DNA of 64,000 bases from Macrolepiota albuminosa (GCA_027475525.1 JAMWFC010000049.1:5812947-5876946); one strand, 5' to 3'. Shown: positions 42,809 to 56,545, counted from the first letter of the stretch. The notes: generated by a model from the letters alone, not told the origin. Program-made: numbers and translations.

Positions 42809-45800
42809 ATGGAGCCAACCAGTGCTATTCATGACCTCAATCTACACCGGCAGACCGCACTGTTACCGAAGAGCATGCGGTACTCTTCGATATATTCAAT
42901 CGATGTATCTAATGCCAAGTCTACCACAGACCTTTTTGTCACACTATCTCAACTCCTGTCTGATCCAGCCTTGACGCTGACCATCGCGAAGCTTTATCGG
43001 CCCATTCTACTGGACCTCTGTGCACGATGGCTAGATGCCGAACAAAATACAGAAGATCAATTGGTAGCGTTGTGTCTTATGTTAGAAAACCACGAAGAAC
43101 TCTTCCTGTATGTTGACATGTTTTTGTCGTGTTGTCTTGTGCTAATTGTATCTTTAGGATATTGATACATCTGCCTCACTTGAGGCAGACAAAAACAAAA
43201 AGTCGAATATCCCAATATACCCTATAAAAACGCCGAAAACTGTAAGCGTGAGTCGAAAACTGTAGACTCGGGACGACGCACCAAAAAGAACCAATCCCAG
43301 CCCAATAAGACAAAAGTCCCAGCCAGTAAGAAGTAAACGTGAGTAAGGCAAGCTGCGATCAGGATTGATGGGCAGCAACAGCCGATGGGTGGCAGTGTTC
43401 GGCAGGAAGGAGATCTCGGCGTAATCTCCGAGATCAACTCCCATCACACTTGGCATCACCCATCAGGAGCGCCCATCAAAACGTCGTCCCATCCACAAAG
43501 CACACTGCACCTCCGCACCAGTAGCTTAAAACGCAACCAAAACCACCCATTGCAACTACAAAACGAACCGAACGACAGCTCAGGCAGAAGGGAAGGAACA
43601 GAGAAGTGAGGAAAAGAAGTCGAAACAGAGTTTAGCCGGTAAAAGTCGATGGGGAAACATTTAGCCTCACAAAGTAACGGCAAACGCCTCTACCGGTGCC
43701 CAGACCCGGTAACGACCACGCCGAGTCACCGAATCAGCGAAACACCGCAAATCAGCTCATTGCCGCGCGAGTACGCGATGGTCCGTGCGTAGAAGGGAAG
43801 CATATAAAAGGGAGAAGGTTTCGGGGGAGTCTGGCAAGCAACTCACTTGCCACGGCTTGGAGTCCCCAGGGAGCGGACGTCTTAGGCCTACGAGCGACTT
43901 AGTTGACTTCGGGTTAGTAAATAATACTATTTGGCCCATTTTTAGAGTGAACTTTTTAAGTCATTCAAAAATAAATCAATTAAACATTATAACCACACTT
44001 CTACAAAGTGCGCGTGCGTGTAACGTTGCCCCACGTACTCTTGTGAGATTGGGAAAGTTGAAATATCATAAAAGTTTAGTTCAAATTTCACTTTGGACTA
44101 CTTTACATAAAGTAAACAATCCCATTTCGCATCAATATTGAATGCGGATTCTAAACACACCTACTTGCTGAAGGACCGCTGGCCTTCATAACTGCTTCCT
44201 CGTCACCCCTCTCCGTTGACGTGGCTCGTCTACACCGCTTGTTACCGGCACAATATCGAATTTTGCGCGCCAATCGCGAATTACCTCAACTTCTTGTTTG
44301 GGCACTATCTCCTCTTTCAAAACTTATTTGGACTCCAAATCTCGACACTGGCGTCCGCCTTCTAGCTATCCGTTGTTATGCTCTCTCTCCAAAGTCACAT
44401 GGGCGAAGCCGAACGAGAGGTCATGGAAAGAGAGGTTCTTGGCGAAGCATTTGGGGTCGATTGCCCGATAGAATATGGAACTAATCCCGATGGAACGAAA
44501 AGGGACATAGACGATAGACGGCTGGCTTATGCCCGTCCTTGAATTGCAACGCATCAAGGAATTTCCCGTGAAGAACAAGATTACTATTTTAACGAAGGAC
44601 CTATCACACCCTTACAATCGTCAGAGCTCAGGTACCGTTCATTTTTTGCCTTTAAGCATTGGACCTCACACCCTTTAGCAAACACATCGTTGATATCCAT
44701 GGAATCTTGATGCTTCGAACACCCGGTCAAAAGTCTTATGAGCCCACCTCACCTCTGATATCGACTCCGACCACTGTCGAAGCTCTGAGGTCTCTGGCGT
44801 TACACGTCTCCCTTCGTCTCCCTACTCTCCTTACTTCACCACCCTCTTCTGGAAAGTTGTTATTCCTGTCCCACCTCGCAGAACTCCTTTACCCTGGCGT
44901 CAGTAATCAAATTATCACTATCCATCTCGCCGATACTTCCCTTGACCCACGTGCCCTTCTCGGGTCCTACGTCTCTTCTCCAACACAGCCTGGTACTTTT
45001 GAACGGAAGGAAGGTGTTCTTGTGCAATCTTTGCGCGAAAGAAAATGGGTTGTCTTCGAGGACATTGATTGAGGTACTCGGAGTCAGAAAGCCTCTTGTG
45101 GAATCACTGAGAGAAGGGAAATCGATCGGTGGCCGAGCATCCCTCCAGGTCCCTAGTCGTGGTCGTGTCGTCGCTGCAGACAGTTTCGCATTGTTCGCCA
45201 CAAGATCTACAGCACCCTCGAGAAATGGTACCTTTCTGCTCCCGCATTCTTCGGAGCGCACAAATTCCACGAGATCATCATATCATCTCCAACCACCCAG
45301 GAGCTTCGCACGATCCTAAACTCTCGCTTCACTCGATTGGCAGGCCAACCCAACCTGGCAATCATCCGTCTCTGGGAGGCCGCTAAATCCTTGGGTCCGG
45401 CGGCGTCGGCACGCGACATCGGTTTGCGCGAGCTCGAAAAATTTTGTGCGCGCGTACAAAGGCTTTTACCTTCCTCATACCAATCCATGGACGTCGACAT
45501 GGACGATGCTACTACACCACTACCCTTCTCATCTATCTTCCCCAACCCCACATTGAGGGAAGAAATCTACATCGAAGCACGAGACGTATTCTTCGGCGCT
45601 GGAACTACGACTGCCAGTGCACGCGTGCATACCGAGTCCATTTCCCAGATTACTGCAGATCACCTTGGATTAGACCCTGATCGCCGTTTGTGGGTCTTGA
45701 ACGGCCGTACACCTGAGTTCGAGGTGGAGAAAGACATTAATGGTACTGTCACCGCCGTGCGTGTTGGGCGAACACACCTTGCGGCCCGTTTAACGAAGCT

Positions 45801-48800
45801 AGGGATATACGAGGCTCCTGTGAGGCCGTTCGCGTTACACAAACCTGCCGGGCTTCTCCTGTCGCGGATCGCGACGGCTGTGGCGTTATCGGAGCCTGTG
45901 CTCCTGACTGGAGAGACTGGGACGGGAAAAACCAGTGTTGTCACACACCTAGCATCCCTACTACATCGTCCGCTGATATCACTAAACTTGTCACACCAGA
46001 CTGAGTCTTCTGATCTCTTGGGAGGATTCAAGCCTGTCGATGCGAGGGTACCCGGTGCGCAGCTTCAGCAGAAGTTTTTGGATTTGTTCGGAGGGACGTT
46101 CAGTCGGAGGAAAAATGAGAAGTTTGAGGTTGAAGTTAGGAAGGCCGTTACTGAGGGGAAGTGGAAGAGGGCCGTCGGGTTGTGGAAGGAGAAGTGCGAG
46201 GTTGGCAAGAGAGAGAATATAGGCTAAGGAGGCTTTGGAGACAAAGTGCGTGCGGTACTATTCCTCCAACGTCTGTGCTACCACTAATTAATCTGCCATT
46301 TATAGGGACGGATTGGAGAAAAGAAGGGCCGGCCGCGCAAACGGCGGAAGTTGGAACAAAGTGAACTTAAAGTGTCAGCGAAGAGCTGGGTCACATTTGT
46401 TCAAGACGTTGAGCAGTTCGAGGTTCAACATGTCCATGGCAAGGGCAAGTTTGCGTTTGGGTTCGTCGAAGGTCCCTTAGTCAAGGCATTGAGAAATGGC
46501 GACTGGTACGATCACAATTCATGTACGAACCACAGATTTATGATCTTCATTTAGGGTGTTGCTTGACGCGATGAACCTTGCTAGTCCAGAGGCTCTGGAG
46601 TGTATATCTGGCCTCCTGCATGGATCTACTGCGTTCATCACCCTGACTGAACAAGGTTCTCTGGGTTCTCTGGAACCAGTCCCTCGCCACCCTGACTTCC
46701 GGCTTTTTGCCTGTATGAACCCAGCGACTGATGTTGGGAAGAAAGATCTTCCTCCTAACATCCGTTCGCGCTTCACCGAGATTGACGTGCCCCCTCCTGA
46801 TGCCGATAAAGAAACTCTTCTTAGCATTGTCAGTCAATACATTGGTGCCAGCGCTGTGGGGGACAAAGGGGGTATCATGAACGTTGCCGAATTCTATCCA
46901 GCCGTGAAAGATCTTGCCGAGAAGCGACAGATAGTGGATGGATCGAACCATCGACCACACTTCAGCATGCGTACGCTCGCTCGCGCGCTCACCTTCGCAT
47001 CAGACACAGCGAGCATGTTTGGCCTCCACCGAAGCAATATGGGAAGGCTGTCTGATGGCATTCACGATGGTACTCGACATCCCCAGCGCAGAGCTCGTGA
47101 CTGCCCTCGCGCAGAAGCATCTCTTGGCTGGTGTGCGGAATCCTCGCTCCATGCTGATGAAAGAGCCTTCAGTACCCTCCTTCACGTTCTGCCGACGAGT
47201 TCATTAAGTTGGGACCGTTCTATCTCGAGAAAGGATCGTTGCCTGAGGACCCTGCAGAGGATTACATCATAACCCCTTCAGTAGAGACCAAACTCATTGA
47301 CCTTGCAAGGATTATTTTCACTCCGGCGGTTTCCTATCCTCATTGAGGGCCCCACGTCCGCTGGAAAGACTAGTTCGGTTGAATACCTTGAATGTTCCTC
47401 CTCGATGAAATTTCACTTGCTGATGACTCGGTTCTCGAGAGGCTTAACAGTGTTCTTGAACCAGGAAGAACCATCGTCCTTGCCGAAAAGGGTGGTGAGG
47501 ACGAGCTTGCTCATCCGGCGCTGAAAGAGAATTTCAAACTTGCTGCAACGATGAATCCTGGAGGTGATTATGGGAAAAAGGAACTTTCGCCAGCTCTGCG
47601 CAATCGGTTCACTGAGATATGGGTCCCTCGCGTCGAGGATCGGCATGACTTGGAGCTTATCGTCGGAAATATGTGGAAACACGAGACGTTGAAACACTAT
47701 ACGTCACGTCTACCAGACTTTGTCAATTGGTTATGTACCCGAGTTGGTGATACTTCTTTGAGGAGTCTCAGGGATATCCTTGTAAGTTTCAGTTTTATTC
47801 TTCTCTGAAAATGGCATTTTGATCGATTTCACTAGGCCTGGGTCGCCTTTTCCAATGCTGCTTTTCAATCTGATAGTTCCAGTCGTATTCCTGGAGATGA
47901 GGTCTTCGTGAGTGATCTTCATCTTTCATCGGTAGCTTCTCGCTCAGTTTCTCTTCCAGCATCATGGCTGCACATATGACGTTCCTGGATGGTCTAACTT
48001 CGCTGCCACAACTATCAACGTACACGCGAGAGGACCTTAAACAACTCAAGGATGACGCAGTGTCGAAACTGATGGATCTCGTTCCGCTTTCTGACCATGC
48101 ATACATTCCGCCCTGCGACCCCTCATTATTCGTTCAGTTTGGCTCATTCAGCATACCTAAGGGAGCCCAGCAAGTCGTCGATTCTTACTTTAATCTCGAA
48201 GCTCCGACCACTCAGGACAACGCAATGCGCGTCGTGCGGGCTTGCCAAGTTCTGAAACCTATTTTGCTTGAAGGTAGTCCTGGGGTCGGGAAAACGAGCC
48301 TGATCACCGCCTTGGCTAATATATCTGGTCACCATCTATGCCGAATTAACCTCTCTGATCAGACGGATATCATCGACCTGTTCGGTTCTGACCTTCCGGC
48401 AGAGGGTGGCGGGCCAGGAGAATTTGCATGGAAAGATGCAGAATTCCTTCAAGCCATGCAAGAGGGTCACTGGGTCCTTATCGACGAGATGAATCTTGCC
48501 CCTCAGGCTGTTCTGGAGGGGTTAAATGTGGTTTTGGATCATCGCGGAGCAGTCTACCTACATTCCCGAACTTGGCCGTTCTTTCGTTTGACACCCTAAT
48601 TTCCGTATCTTCGCAGCTCAGAACCCTCTGCATCAGGGCGGAGGACGAAAAGGTCTTCCAAAATCTTTTGTGAACCGTTTCACCAAGGTTTACGTTGAAG
48701 ACTTATCACCCAGCGACCTGCTACTAGTTTGTCGTCATCTTTTCCCTGATTTTAATCAAGACGTTCTTGGGCACATGATCACATACAATATGCAACTTCA

Positions 48801-50940
48801 AGAAGCAGTCGGAGTCCAACGTCGTTTCGCTAGAGAGGGTGCCCCATGGGAATTCAACCTTCGTGACGTCATTCGTTGGGCTTCCCTGCTACGTACGCCT
48901 CACACAATCCTCCATCCCTTCGAGCACCTTCATACCGTCTATCTCCATCGTTTTCGCACTGAACAGGATCGATTGCAGGCCCGCCTCCTCTTTGACCAAA
49001 TCTTTACAAAGGCAGTGCGACCATTTGGTGCCTCTCCCAACTCGACGATATCATCAAGCTACCTTCAAGTGGGTTATTTTACTTCCGTACGCCAGGAATA
49101 TGGCTCCACTATCACCTCCTGGCCGTATCTTGAAGATGCAGCTATCCGCTTTGGAATCTATTGGCCTCTGTGTTTCTCGTTCGTGGCTCGCCATTCTTAC
49201 AGGTCATCGAAATAGTAGTAAGACTGAGGTAGTGAGAGTGTTGTCGGGAATATTCTACAAGAGATATCAATCAATAGTTCCACTGACACAATGGATATCT
49301 TAGGCAGCTTTGAAAAGGTCGATCTGCGTGGACGCGTTCTTTCTTTGGTTGACGAGTTGCTATTCTACTTTGATCATCAACTGAGGTCAACTTCAGGCTT
49401 CAAGCTTCATCAAAATCAAGTGCACATGTTGCGTAAGGCTCGACAAACTTTTGCCTCCCATCATGATTTCTTACGATTGGCATCTGAATGGAATGGCTCG
49501 CAGTTTCATCTGATATGTCGGAAGTAACTTCAACATTACGGGGTAAGGTTCATAACTTTCTCACCACTAAAGGGTTGAATACGACTCGACTGGCCCAGGT
49601 TCCACCATTGGAATCTACAGGACGTTCTCTTGATCTAGATTCCAGTTTCTCAAGTCTAACTGACCATGTGGGCCTATGCTCGCTGTTTCTTCTTTGGCAG
49701 GATTTACAGATGCTCATTTGTTCTTTGTCGCTCGTACAACAGCGCCCGCTTTTGTCTCACCTTTTTATCGTCTGTTGACCATGCTGCAAGACTCAAGAAG
49801 AGAACCTATCAATCGGATTCAAGGGGTCCTGCGCACATTGGCTGATTGCACAGTCGCCGGAGGAACTCTTGTACGTCTACGCGAAGCATATTCACTGTCA
49901 TTTTTGTTACCTTCAGACCTTTTACTTACCCAGGTCGGCCAACCCTTCATCCGCCGCTGGCCTTTTGTTGATTGATTTCTACTTGAATGCTCTGCCATGT
50001 GTGGATAAGAAACTCCCCTCATGATATCCTATTCGTGATCGATCTTGCAGTGACTTTGTTTTCTGATGGAGAAGATCAGGCCGGCATAGTCGACGTGAAA
50101 AAATTTGTTGGGAAACAGGGAAAGGAATATCAGGCATCAAAGCAAATTAAAGACTTTCTTCAGGCCATTCAAGTTGCGGCACGCAACACTTTGGACTCTT
50201 TGGCCATCAAAAGTGAGGTGCCTCGAATAGTGAGAGATTTCATCTTCACGTTCAATTTCTGATCACTCTGTCTTTTCCCAGCACGAGAGTCTTCAATTAT
50301 CATCATTACTCCTCAACTACGGTCGTTGTCTTCGCAAGGTTTCTGCGGCTGCAGTTTTAGATTTTTCGGCGCTTCAAGCCGCATGCCGCTGGATCGTCGA
50401 TGCTCTGGAAGATATAGTTTTACGGGTCCATGAGCTGAAAGATGCCATTTCTTTATCTACTGGACTAGGGCTACAAAATATCTGGTCCGCTCTATATATA
50501 GACAGGTCACATATATCGTCGACCACTCTGGACCTCGTCGAGAAACACAGTGCGCACCTGAAAGGCAAGGAAGCACAAGGTAATCCTTCTCTTATCAGAG
50601 GTGACCATGACGTTTATTCTCTTGACATAGACCTAAGAAGACAACTTTTTGATTTCATGGCACTAAGAACACTTCCTGGCAGCGTATCTACGTACTCGAA
50701 TGAGAAGTTGGAGATCCTTCAAGCGGATCTCGAATCAGTATGGCATAATGTACTTCGAATATCCTAGAGCTAACATTGCTCCCTCATCAGCATTTGCTCC
50801 GCCATGACTTTGAGATAGAAGGAGAGTTGAGAGTAGACCCATCTCTTCTTATTGCAGAACTAGGGTTTTTTTTGATGATTTCTGATGCAGAGGTGCGTCG
50901 TGGCATAGACTCATAGTCCTGCTTTTGAACTGAAATATTT
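42809..50940 (+). pseudogene. MDN1: Midasin (Mdn1/Rea1) AAA ATPase pseudogene
   Basis: Midasin is a giant nuclear AAA ATPase that removes assembly factors from pre-60S ribosomes. Here the start codon (42809) and first exon are followed by six-ring pieces: AAA1 (44731-45072); AAA2 with Walker A GETGTGKT (45910-45933) and LLDAMNLASPE (46557); AAA3 Walker A GPTSAGKT (47348-47371); AAA4 from MFLLDEISLADD (47392); AAA5 Walker A GSPGVGKT (48273-48296); AAA6 Walker A degraded to GHRNSSKT (49204); then linker pieces (ARTTAPAFVSPFYRLLTML, QAIQVAARNTLDSLAI) to about 50940. It is broken by many one-base shifts (near 44371, 44508, 45070, 45215, 49240), by an insertion (43180-44157), and by a deletion joining AAA3 to AAA4 near 47390. 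The Asp/Glu-rich tail and MIDAS domain are absent. It may be a duplicate of a live gene elsewhere. Confidence 0.85.
43180..44157. mobile_element. About 978-bp insertion of unknown class in midasin
   Basis: The midasin text ...HLPH breaks at 43179 and resumes as LLAEGPLAFI at 44158; CAC is present on both sides. Inside are a TATA box (CATATAAAAGGG, 43801-43812) and G+A-rich sequence but no convincing protein. It could be a solo LTR or other non-autonomous element. No clear terminal repeats were found. Its left end forms CTGCCTCA/TGAGGCAG with the flank. Confidence 0.45.
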
Positions 50941-50944
50941 TCAG

Positions 50945-53826
50945 GGGCTGAAAGCTAGTTGAGGATGTCATAGAAGCTGCGTGTTGCCGGAAAGGCGGAC
51001 TGCTTCGATTGACTTCCTATCAACATCTGTCGTGGACTCTGGAGGCCAAGAAAAGTGAGTAACACTCGAATACGTCAAACTCCCGCGCTTACATGAGGGG
51101 ATTACAGCTTGCGATTCAAGAGGGCTGGCTCGTGCAGCGTGCGCGAGAGATGTGTACTTGGACACATGACCGTTATCGTCAGGCTGCTCAAGCAGAAGCT
51201 GATTCTCTATCACCGATGACCATATCCAAAATGTCGCTTATATACACCTTTGCTGTGGTATAAGATACTCTTATTGGACTGACTCTTTATAGATTGTGTT
51301 AATGATGCTTCTTGAAAAACCCATTGATGTATTCCGTGTGGCCGAGCATGCGAAGAGGTGTGACAATTGTTTCCACCCTTCTAACAGTGTTTTCGATGTT
51401 TGTGTCCTAGATGTCTCCCGTTACTGCAAGATAATCAAAAGCGAGAAGAGTTGTTAACAGTCCTGGTGGACGCTGGTGAATCTGCTTGGGCAAGGGGCGC
51501 TCATGAGGTTTCTTCCCCATATTATTACCCCTAAATCACAGCTCCATCTGATTTCTTTTGACATGATAGTACTTTGGCTATCCGCTCGTTTCTGAATGCA
51601 AGGTCGTTACTACGAAGTGACCGTTGGACAAATGACTCGGCTAGTACACTTTCCTTGCTTTCCAGACTGGCCGAGTGAGTCTTAATACAACGTGTAATGA
51701 TCCATTTTGATTGAAGACCATTGGCTAGACTTTTCACTTGGAAAGGCACGTTCTTTGTGGTATTGAACCTAGCAAATAATTTTGACGCTATCCTTAGGCG
51801 ATTACACCACGTCTAATTCTATACTTGACGAATGCGAAACACACGCCAAGGCACCCGAAGACATAGCCAACATTATCCGCCTGAGGTCGCGAAATTATCT
51901 GTTCTGTAACAGTTATGCGGAGGCGCTAAACCAAACTCTTTATGCACTCAAGCATCTAGGTGTTGAGCTGAAAACAGCGCCTTCGGAACATGAGGCGGAT
52001 GCCATGTTTGATCTAGTCAAGAACGAAATCCTTGCGGTCGGATTTGACGAGATAATGAGGGATACCAAGGGCCATTGATAAGAGGACAGAACTTGCGATT
52101 ACTCTTCTAAACGATGCCGGTTTGTATCGTCTTGAGCTCAAGCTTTCACTATATTTTCAATATACGTAAAGGTCTCAATTCGTATTGGATGCCTTCATCT
52201 TCGACCTTTGCTAATGTTGTCGGTTTAACTGTATGTGAACTTCGATTTCTTTCCCAAATCCTCAATGATTTGGTTTGACAGACGATACAACTTGCTCTAC
52301 GGTATGTAATTACCAGGCCTTTTCATCGTCATTATTACTATTTCTAGGTGTGGCATGGCTCCGGGCACGGCCCTTGGCTTCTTTTGGGCTTTAGGAGGCG
52401 AGCTCAACATCACTGAACGTAGTTCACTGTTCTTGACATTATTCACTTATCAGCCGTCGCCGAGAAAAGGGAATTGTACCGATTCTCTGTTGATCTTGGC
52501 AAGCTCACCGTGATGATCGCTGACAAGCACGAGAAGTATGGTGAGTATTACTAAAAACCCTTATATCTACGTCAAGAGCGTTCGACCTGGTGGTAGCCGT
52601 GCTCGAGTCTTATTCTGTGCAATGGTATCTGGCTATGACAATATACACGTTCGTGTCAACATAGCTAGACTGGAAAAAGCTATCAAGTATGGTAATGGAG
52701 CGGGGGGACCGGTAAAGTCCGATTGTGTCTAATAATAATAATCACTGATAACAGTGATTGATAGCATGTATACTAGCATCGCTAGTGCGCACGCAATAGT
52801 TGCACGTTTATATGTCTGCCAACATTGTGGGTGTTGACTTGATTACGTTATCAGTCGTCATCAACACCTTTTCCAGTGAATGAACTGGTTGAAGTTGCTG
52901 AGGAGGTGCAATGTAATGATGTAATTACGTACTCATAAGCTCATCCTTATCGTGCTCTAGTGCTTCAGTGACGTGAAGATATGAGGCGAAAGCGGAGACC
53001 TAGCTATCCTGGCTATTGGTATGTTCTGACCTCAGTTTGTCTCTTTGTGTTGATGCTAGTAAGGCGTGTTGAATTGTATTCGGGTTCTTGGCGGATATAC
53101 CATCGCACAGTCTGCGGATACTTTGTTTGACACTCAGTCTTTCAAAGAGATCACGTTTTTGGAACAAATCGGCAGTACATCAGGCAGTTCTGTTATGTTA
53201 TTTAGCTGGTGCGCTTGAGTGTATTTCTGTCTTATTATCCTTTGACATGCGTTCATAGGTATAACGCCTTCAAGGTAGCCTTTCTATATTCTTGTGTCTC
53301 GGTGGCTCACTCATGGTATAGGTTGTCAGTTACTTTTGTGCAATGAAGCAGCAGAAATTGGGTTTTCTGTCTTTGCTTCACGACATGGACAGCCAAAGTA
53401 GGCCCATTACTCCAACTTTTTCCGGATAGACCCCATGAAAAGCATTAAAGTCATAGGCACATCCGTTATTCTCTTTTCTTTCACAGTTTGGCCATGATTG
53501 CTTGTATTCGAAGAGGAAGGCTGTCAGAAGCTGACCGACAGCGATACCTTCGTCAAATAGCTGAAAACCAGGCATATATCAGAAAGCAAGTCTACTGAGC
53601 TTTTGGAACTCTTTGGTTCTGATCTGTTCTCAGATGGCTTTCACCGAGCCCTGTGAATACAAGCACATGGGTTGCTTTTTGGTGGTATGTTTTAGTTTGA
53701 ATCCCTTTACTATCCCTCCTGATGTGTGTCAAATAGGAAGCGGAGCTCGCATTCCAATTCAATGTCCTCAATAATCGAGTGACTGCCATGGAGAATATGG
53801 AGGGAGGTCCTAACACTGGCTTTTAA
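50945..53826 (+). pseudogene. Hybrid histidine kinase pseudogene (ATPase/TPR middle region)
   Basis: Exons in order, with GT-AG introns between several: KLVEDVIEAACCRKGG (50945), LAIQEGWLVQRAREMCTWTH (51109), KPIDVFRVAEHAKR (51315), DAGESAWARGAHE (51470), GDYTTSNSILDECETHAKAP (51799), NEILAVGFDEIM (52020), MAPGTALGFFWALGGE (52350), LFCAMVSGYDNIHVRVNIAR (52610), LSEADRQRYLRQIAENQAYI (53515) and WLSPSPVNTSTWV (53635). This order matches, from memory, the ATPase plus TPR-like region between the kinase-like head and the GAF/HisKA/receiver tail of Agaricomycete hybrid sensor kinases of the Mak/Chk1 type. Neither the protein-kinase head nor the histidine kinase and receiver domains are present. Frames shift at places (for example 52080, 52900). 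It abuts the midasin relic with almost no spacer. Confidence 0.65.
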
Positions 53827-53829
53827 GTA

Positions 53830-54544
53830 GGAAAAAACTTCATGGGTCAGCCACTGTCCATTGAAAAAAGGCTGGCAGATCGTCCACTCTGCTTGGATTT
53901 GTAATAGCACGAGAAGTGTTGATTGTAGGTATACGGTGTGGTAACTAGAAGAATACCATTCACGCGCCTTGGAAATCTGGAACTGCGTATTCTTATCCTT
54001 GAAGTTGTGTAAAAGTTCTGTCCATTCCGGAAAAAAAGGTTTAAAAGGTCTTATGCGGAATCCTTCAAGAAACGGTCGCGTTGAGAAACTCGAGATAAAT
54101 GACTTTGCACAATCGGCAATATCCGAGTACTTCATCCCTCTCATATCTTATCTTGAAAATCGCTTTCGTGCTTTGATGACGTGCTCGATTGAAAGGCTAA
54201 GAGTCAGTTTGCCCAGAATTTGCTTTCTTATTATGACTGACTGTTCAACACAGGTCCACCCGGAACACCAAGAAACTAATTGCATAGTATGTTACATCTG
54301 ATATACACTGAATAAGACGGCGAACATAGAGAAGCATATGCGGAGTGAATACGTCATTGCTGCAACAGTGAGCGAAACATCGACCTAACATCGACCCATC
54401 AATACAAGACCTAAACCACGACTAAGGGGTAGCTTGATATCGTGAAGACGCGTCTGCTGAAGGGGAGAAATCTGAGCAAAGGGTACAAATATTATGCTTT
54501 GGAAGTGACCGAGCGTGAGGATCGAGCATCGTTTCGGTCGTGGT
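53830..54544. other. Stretch between the kinase relic and the sugar transporter
   Basis: Open frames on both strands (minus 53710-54144, plus 53969-54301) overlap each other and show no family features. One may be a gene fragment, but I cannot choose. The last 100 bp are the 3' region of the transporter. Confidence 0.3.
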
Positions 54545-56545
54545 CTAGTGCTGTAGGAAATCGAATCGGTGAGAATCACTGACATGAAGTTCAGATGAGA
54601 ACGTACCTCTTTCCTGTGCGGCGATGTGCGCAGCACGTTCGTCAGCAGAGACAGCACCGAAGATCACGTCCATCTCTTCCAGACTGCGGCCCTTAGTTTC
54701 AGGTATAAGGCTGAGAACAACGTGTAAAAATAAGTCGAGACAAATGTGCAGATAAGACTCACAATGAAAACAAGCCCATGGCACCGACGTTGACGGTGGC
54801 AAACATGAGGAAAATCTTGTAGCCCAGGTCCGAGATCATGTCGGGTGTAACTTTGGACACGACAAAGTCTGATCGAGGACAATGAGGCACTGCCGTTTAA
54901 TAAGGATAGCAAAAGGACTTACTCCAGAGCCACTGTGAAGCACTAGCGACGGACAGACCGTAGTGTCTTGTGCGAGTAGGGAAGATATCGGAAACGTAGA
55001 TCCAGGGCATAGGACCCCAGCCCATAGAGTAGAAGCAAACGTAGATATAGAGCATGGCCGCCATGGCCTTGGATGCAGGTGGAGGGGATGGAGGAGGGTG
55101 AGCAACAGATACGGGATGGGTTTTGAGAATGGCACCGATGATGAAGAATAATGTACCCATTCCAAGAGAAGAAACAATGAGTGATATGCGTCGCCCAATA
55201 CTCTCGACGAAGAAGAAAACGAAAATGGCAGTCGCGACAACCTGGAGGGATTTGAGTTTTAGAATGCAGAGATGGCAGAAACACACCTTGACAACACCAT
55301 AGATACCTGAAGCGAGCAAAGAATTCTTCGTTCCTGTATATCCAATGGAAGTAAAAATCTGAGGTGCGTAGTATTTAGGTGTTGCTGATGAGAGTCCGCT
55401 CTGAAGAACCCAGAGCAATTGTACTCTACCCAATGGAATTCTGGCCGCCCCATTGCTGGAGAAGGAAGATAACAAACGCGATGACGAAGCGGATGAAGTT
55501 TCCTTTTCCAAAAAAGGCCTCCTTCATTCCGAGGCCTTGCCTGGCAACCCGCTCCTCTTCAATTTGTGCCTCTATTTCTGCCATCTCGTGTACGACATTT
55601 TCTGAGTCGGTGGATTCAGATCGGAGATAGGCAAGGTTTTGCAAGGCCTCATCGTTCCGACCAACAGAAGCAAGCCATCTGGGAGACTCCTTTAATCATG
55701 AAAACATGAGTTCCATGGAGAAGTCGGACACGGGTGGAGTACCTTGACAGTGAGCAGGCCAAACAGCATGATTCCTGCCGGCACGAGCTGGAAACCGAAC
55801 GGTATCCTCCAGATATTGGGACCAGTATGGATGTTTATCCCGATTCCATAATTGATGAAGTATGAAAGTGTTACTCCAATCGCAACCTAGGGTCAAGTTT
55901 CAAGGTGAAAAGAATATAGGAAAGCAAGGTGACGACGCACCATGATCTGGAAAAGACCCGTGAATCTGCCTCTTACTTCCTTGGGAGAACACTCTGAAAC
56001 GTAGGCTGGAGCCACTGCAGAAATCCCACCAATACCAAAGCCAGATATCACACGACCAGCATAGATGAGCTGAAGACCGTGATGCTTATCTTTTGCCGCT
56101 GTGGCGAGAATAGCACCAATACAGAATACAAGCGTAAACGCAACCAACGTCCATTTGCGGCCGAGTTTAGCTAGAAATATCGTAGAAAGAGAAATTAACG
56201 AGAATGTTGATCATTTAGAAGATAAAACCGTACATGAGACAGGAGCTGACCCAAGGGCACCGAAGAAAGCTCCTGCTTGCAAGACTGATACGACATTAGA
56301 TGTCACATCATTCGTGCGTTTCAGATTCGTGGTCCCATCGGGATTAAGGAGGCCGAATTCCTGCTTGAAGTATGGCTGCGATACTACACCACCCGCTATG
56401 CCAGTGTCATAACCGAAGAGAACGATTCCCCAGTAAGCTATAAATGCCAGATCTATTCAAAACGCAAGGTATGATTCAGAAGGAGAGAACATGAAAGGAA
56501 CGGACAGTATACACGTATATTCTTGAAAATGTGGTCAACCGCCAT
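54545..56545 (-). CDS. MFS sugar transporter, nine exons, one doubtful junction
   Basis: A major-facilitator sugar porter that carries hexoses or related compounds across the plasma membrane. Exons (minus): 56545-56515, 56452-56234, 56170-55941, 55886-55743, 55689-55430, 55384-55287, 55241-54923, 54868-54763 and 54710 to stop 54545, where the last exon has a short final intron. Motifs: LFGYDTGIAGG in TM1, GALGSAP, KLGRKWTLVAF after TM2, RVISGFGIGGISAVAPAYVSE (TM4), ESPRWLASVGR, QQWGGQNSI and YYAPQIFTSIG (TM7), ESIGRR, and the closing PETKGRSLEEMD. Phases agree at all junctions except exon 5/6, where an extra G at the donor (ATTGGGTAGAG) shifts the frame. That may be a mutation or a base error. 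Length (about 500 residues) is normal. It diverges from the reductase remnant at 56719. Confidence 0.8.

Noticed and set aside
52739..52756. Hairpin AATCACTG/CAGTGATT in the histidine-kinase relic
   Set aside because: A single 8-bp palindrome with no second copy and no relation to the two-hairpin family.
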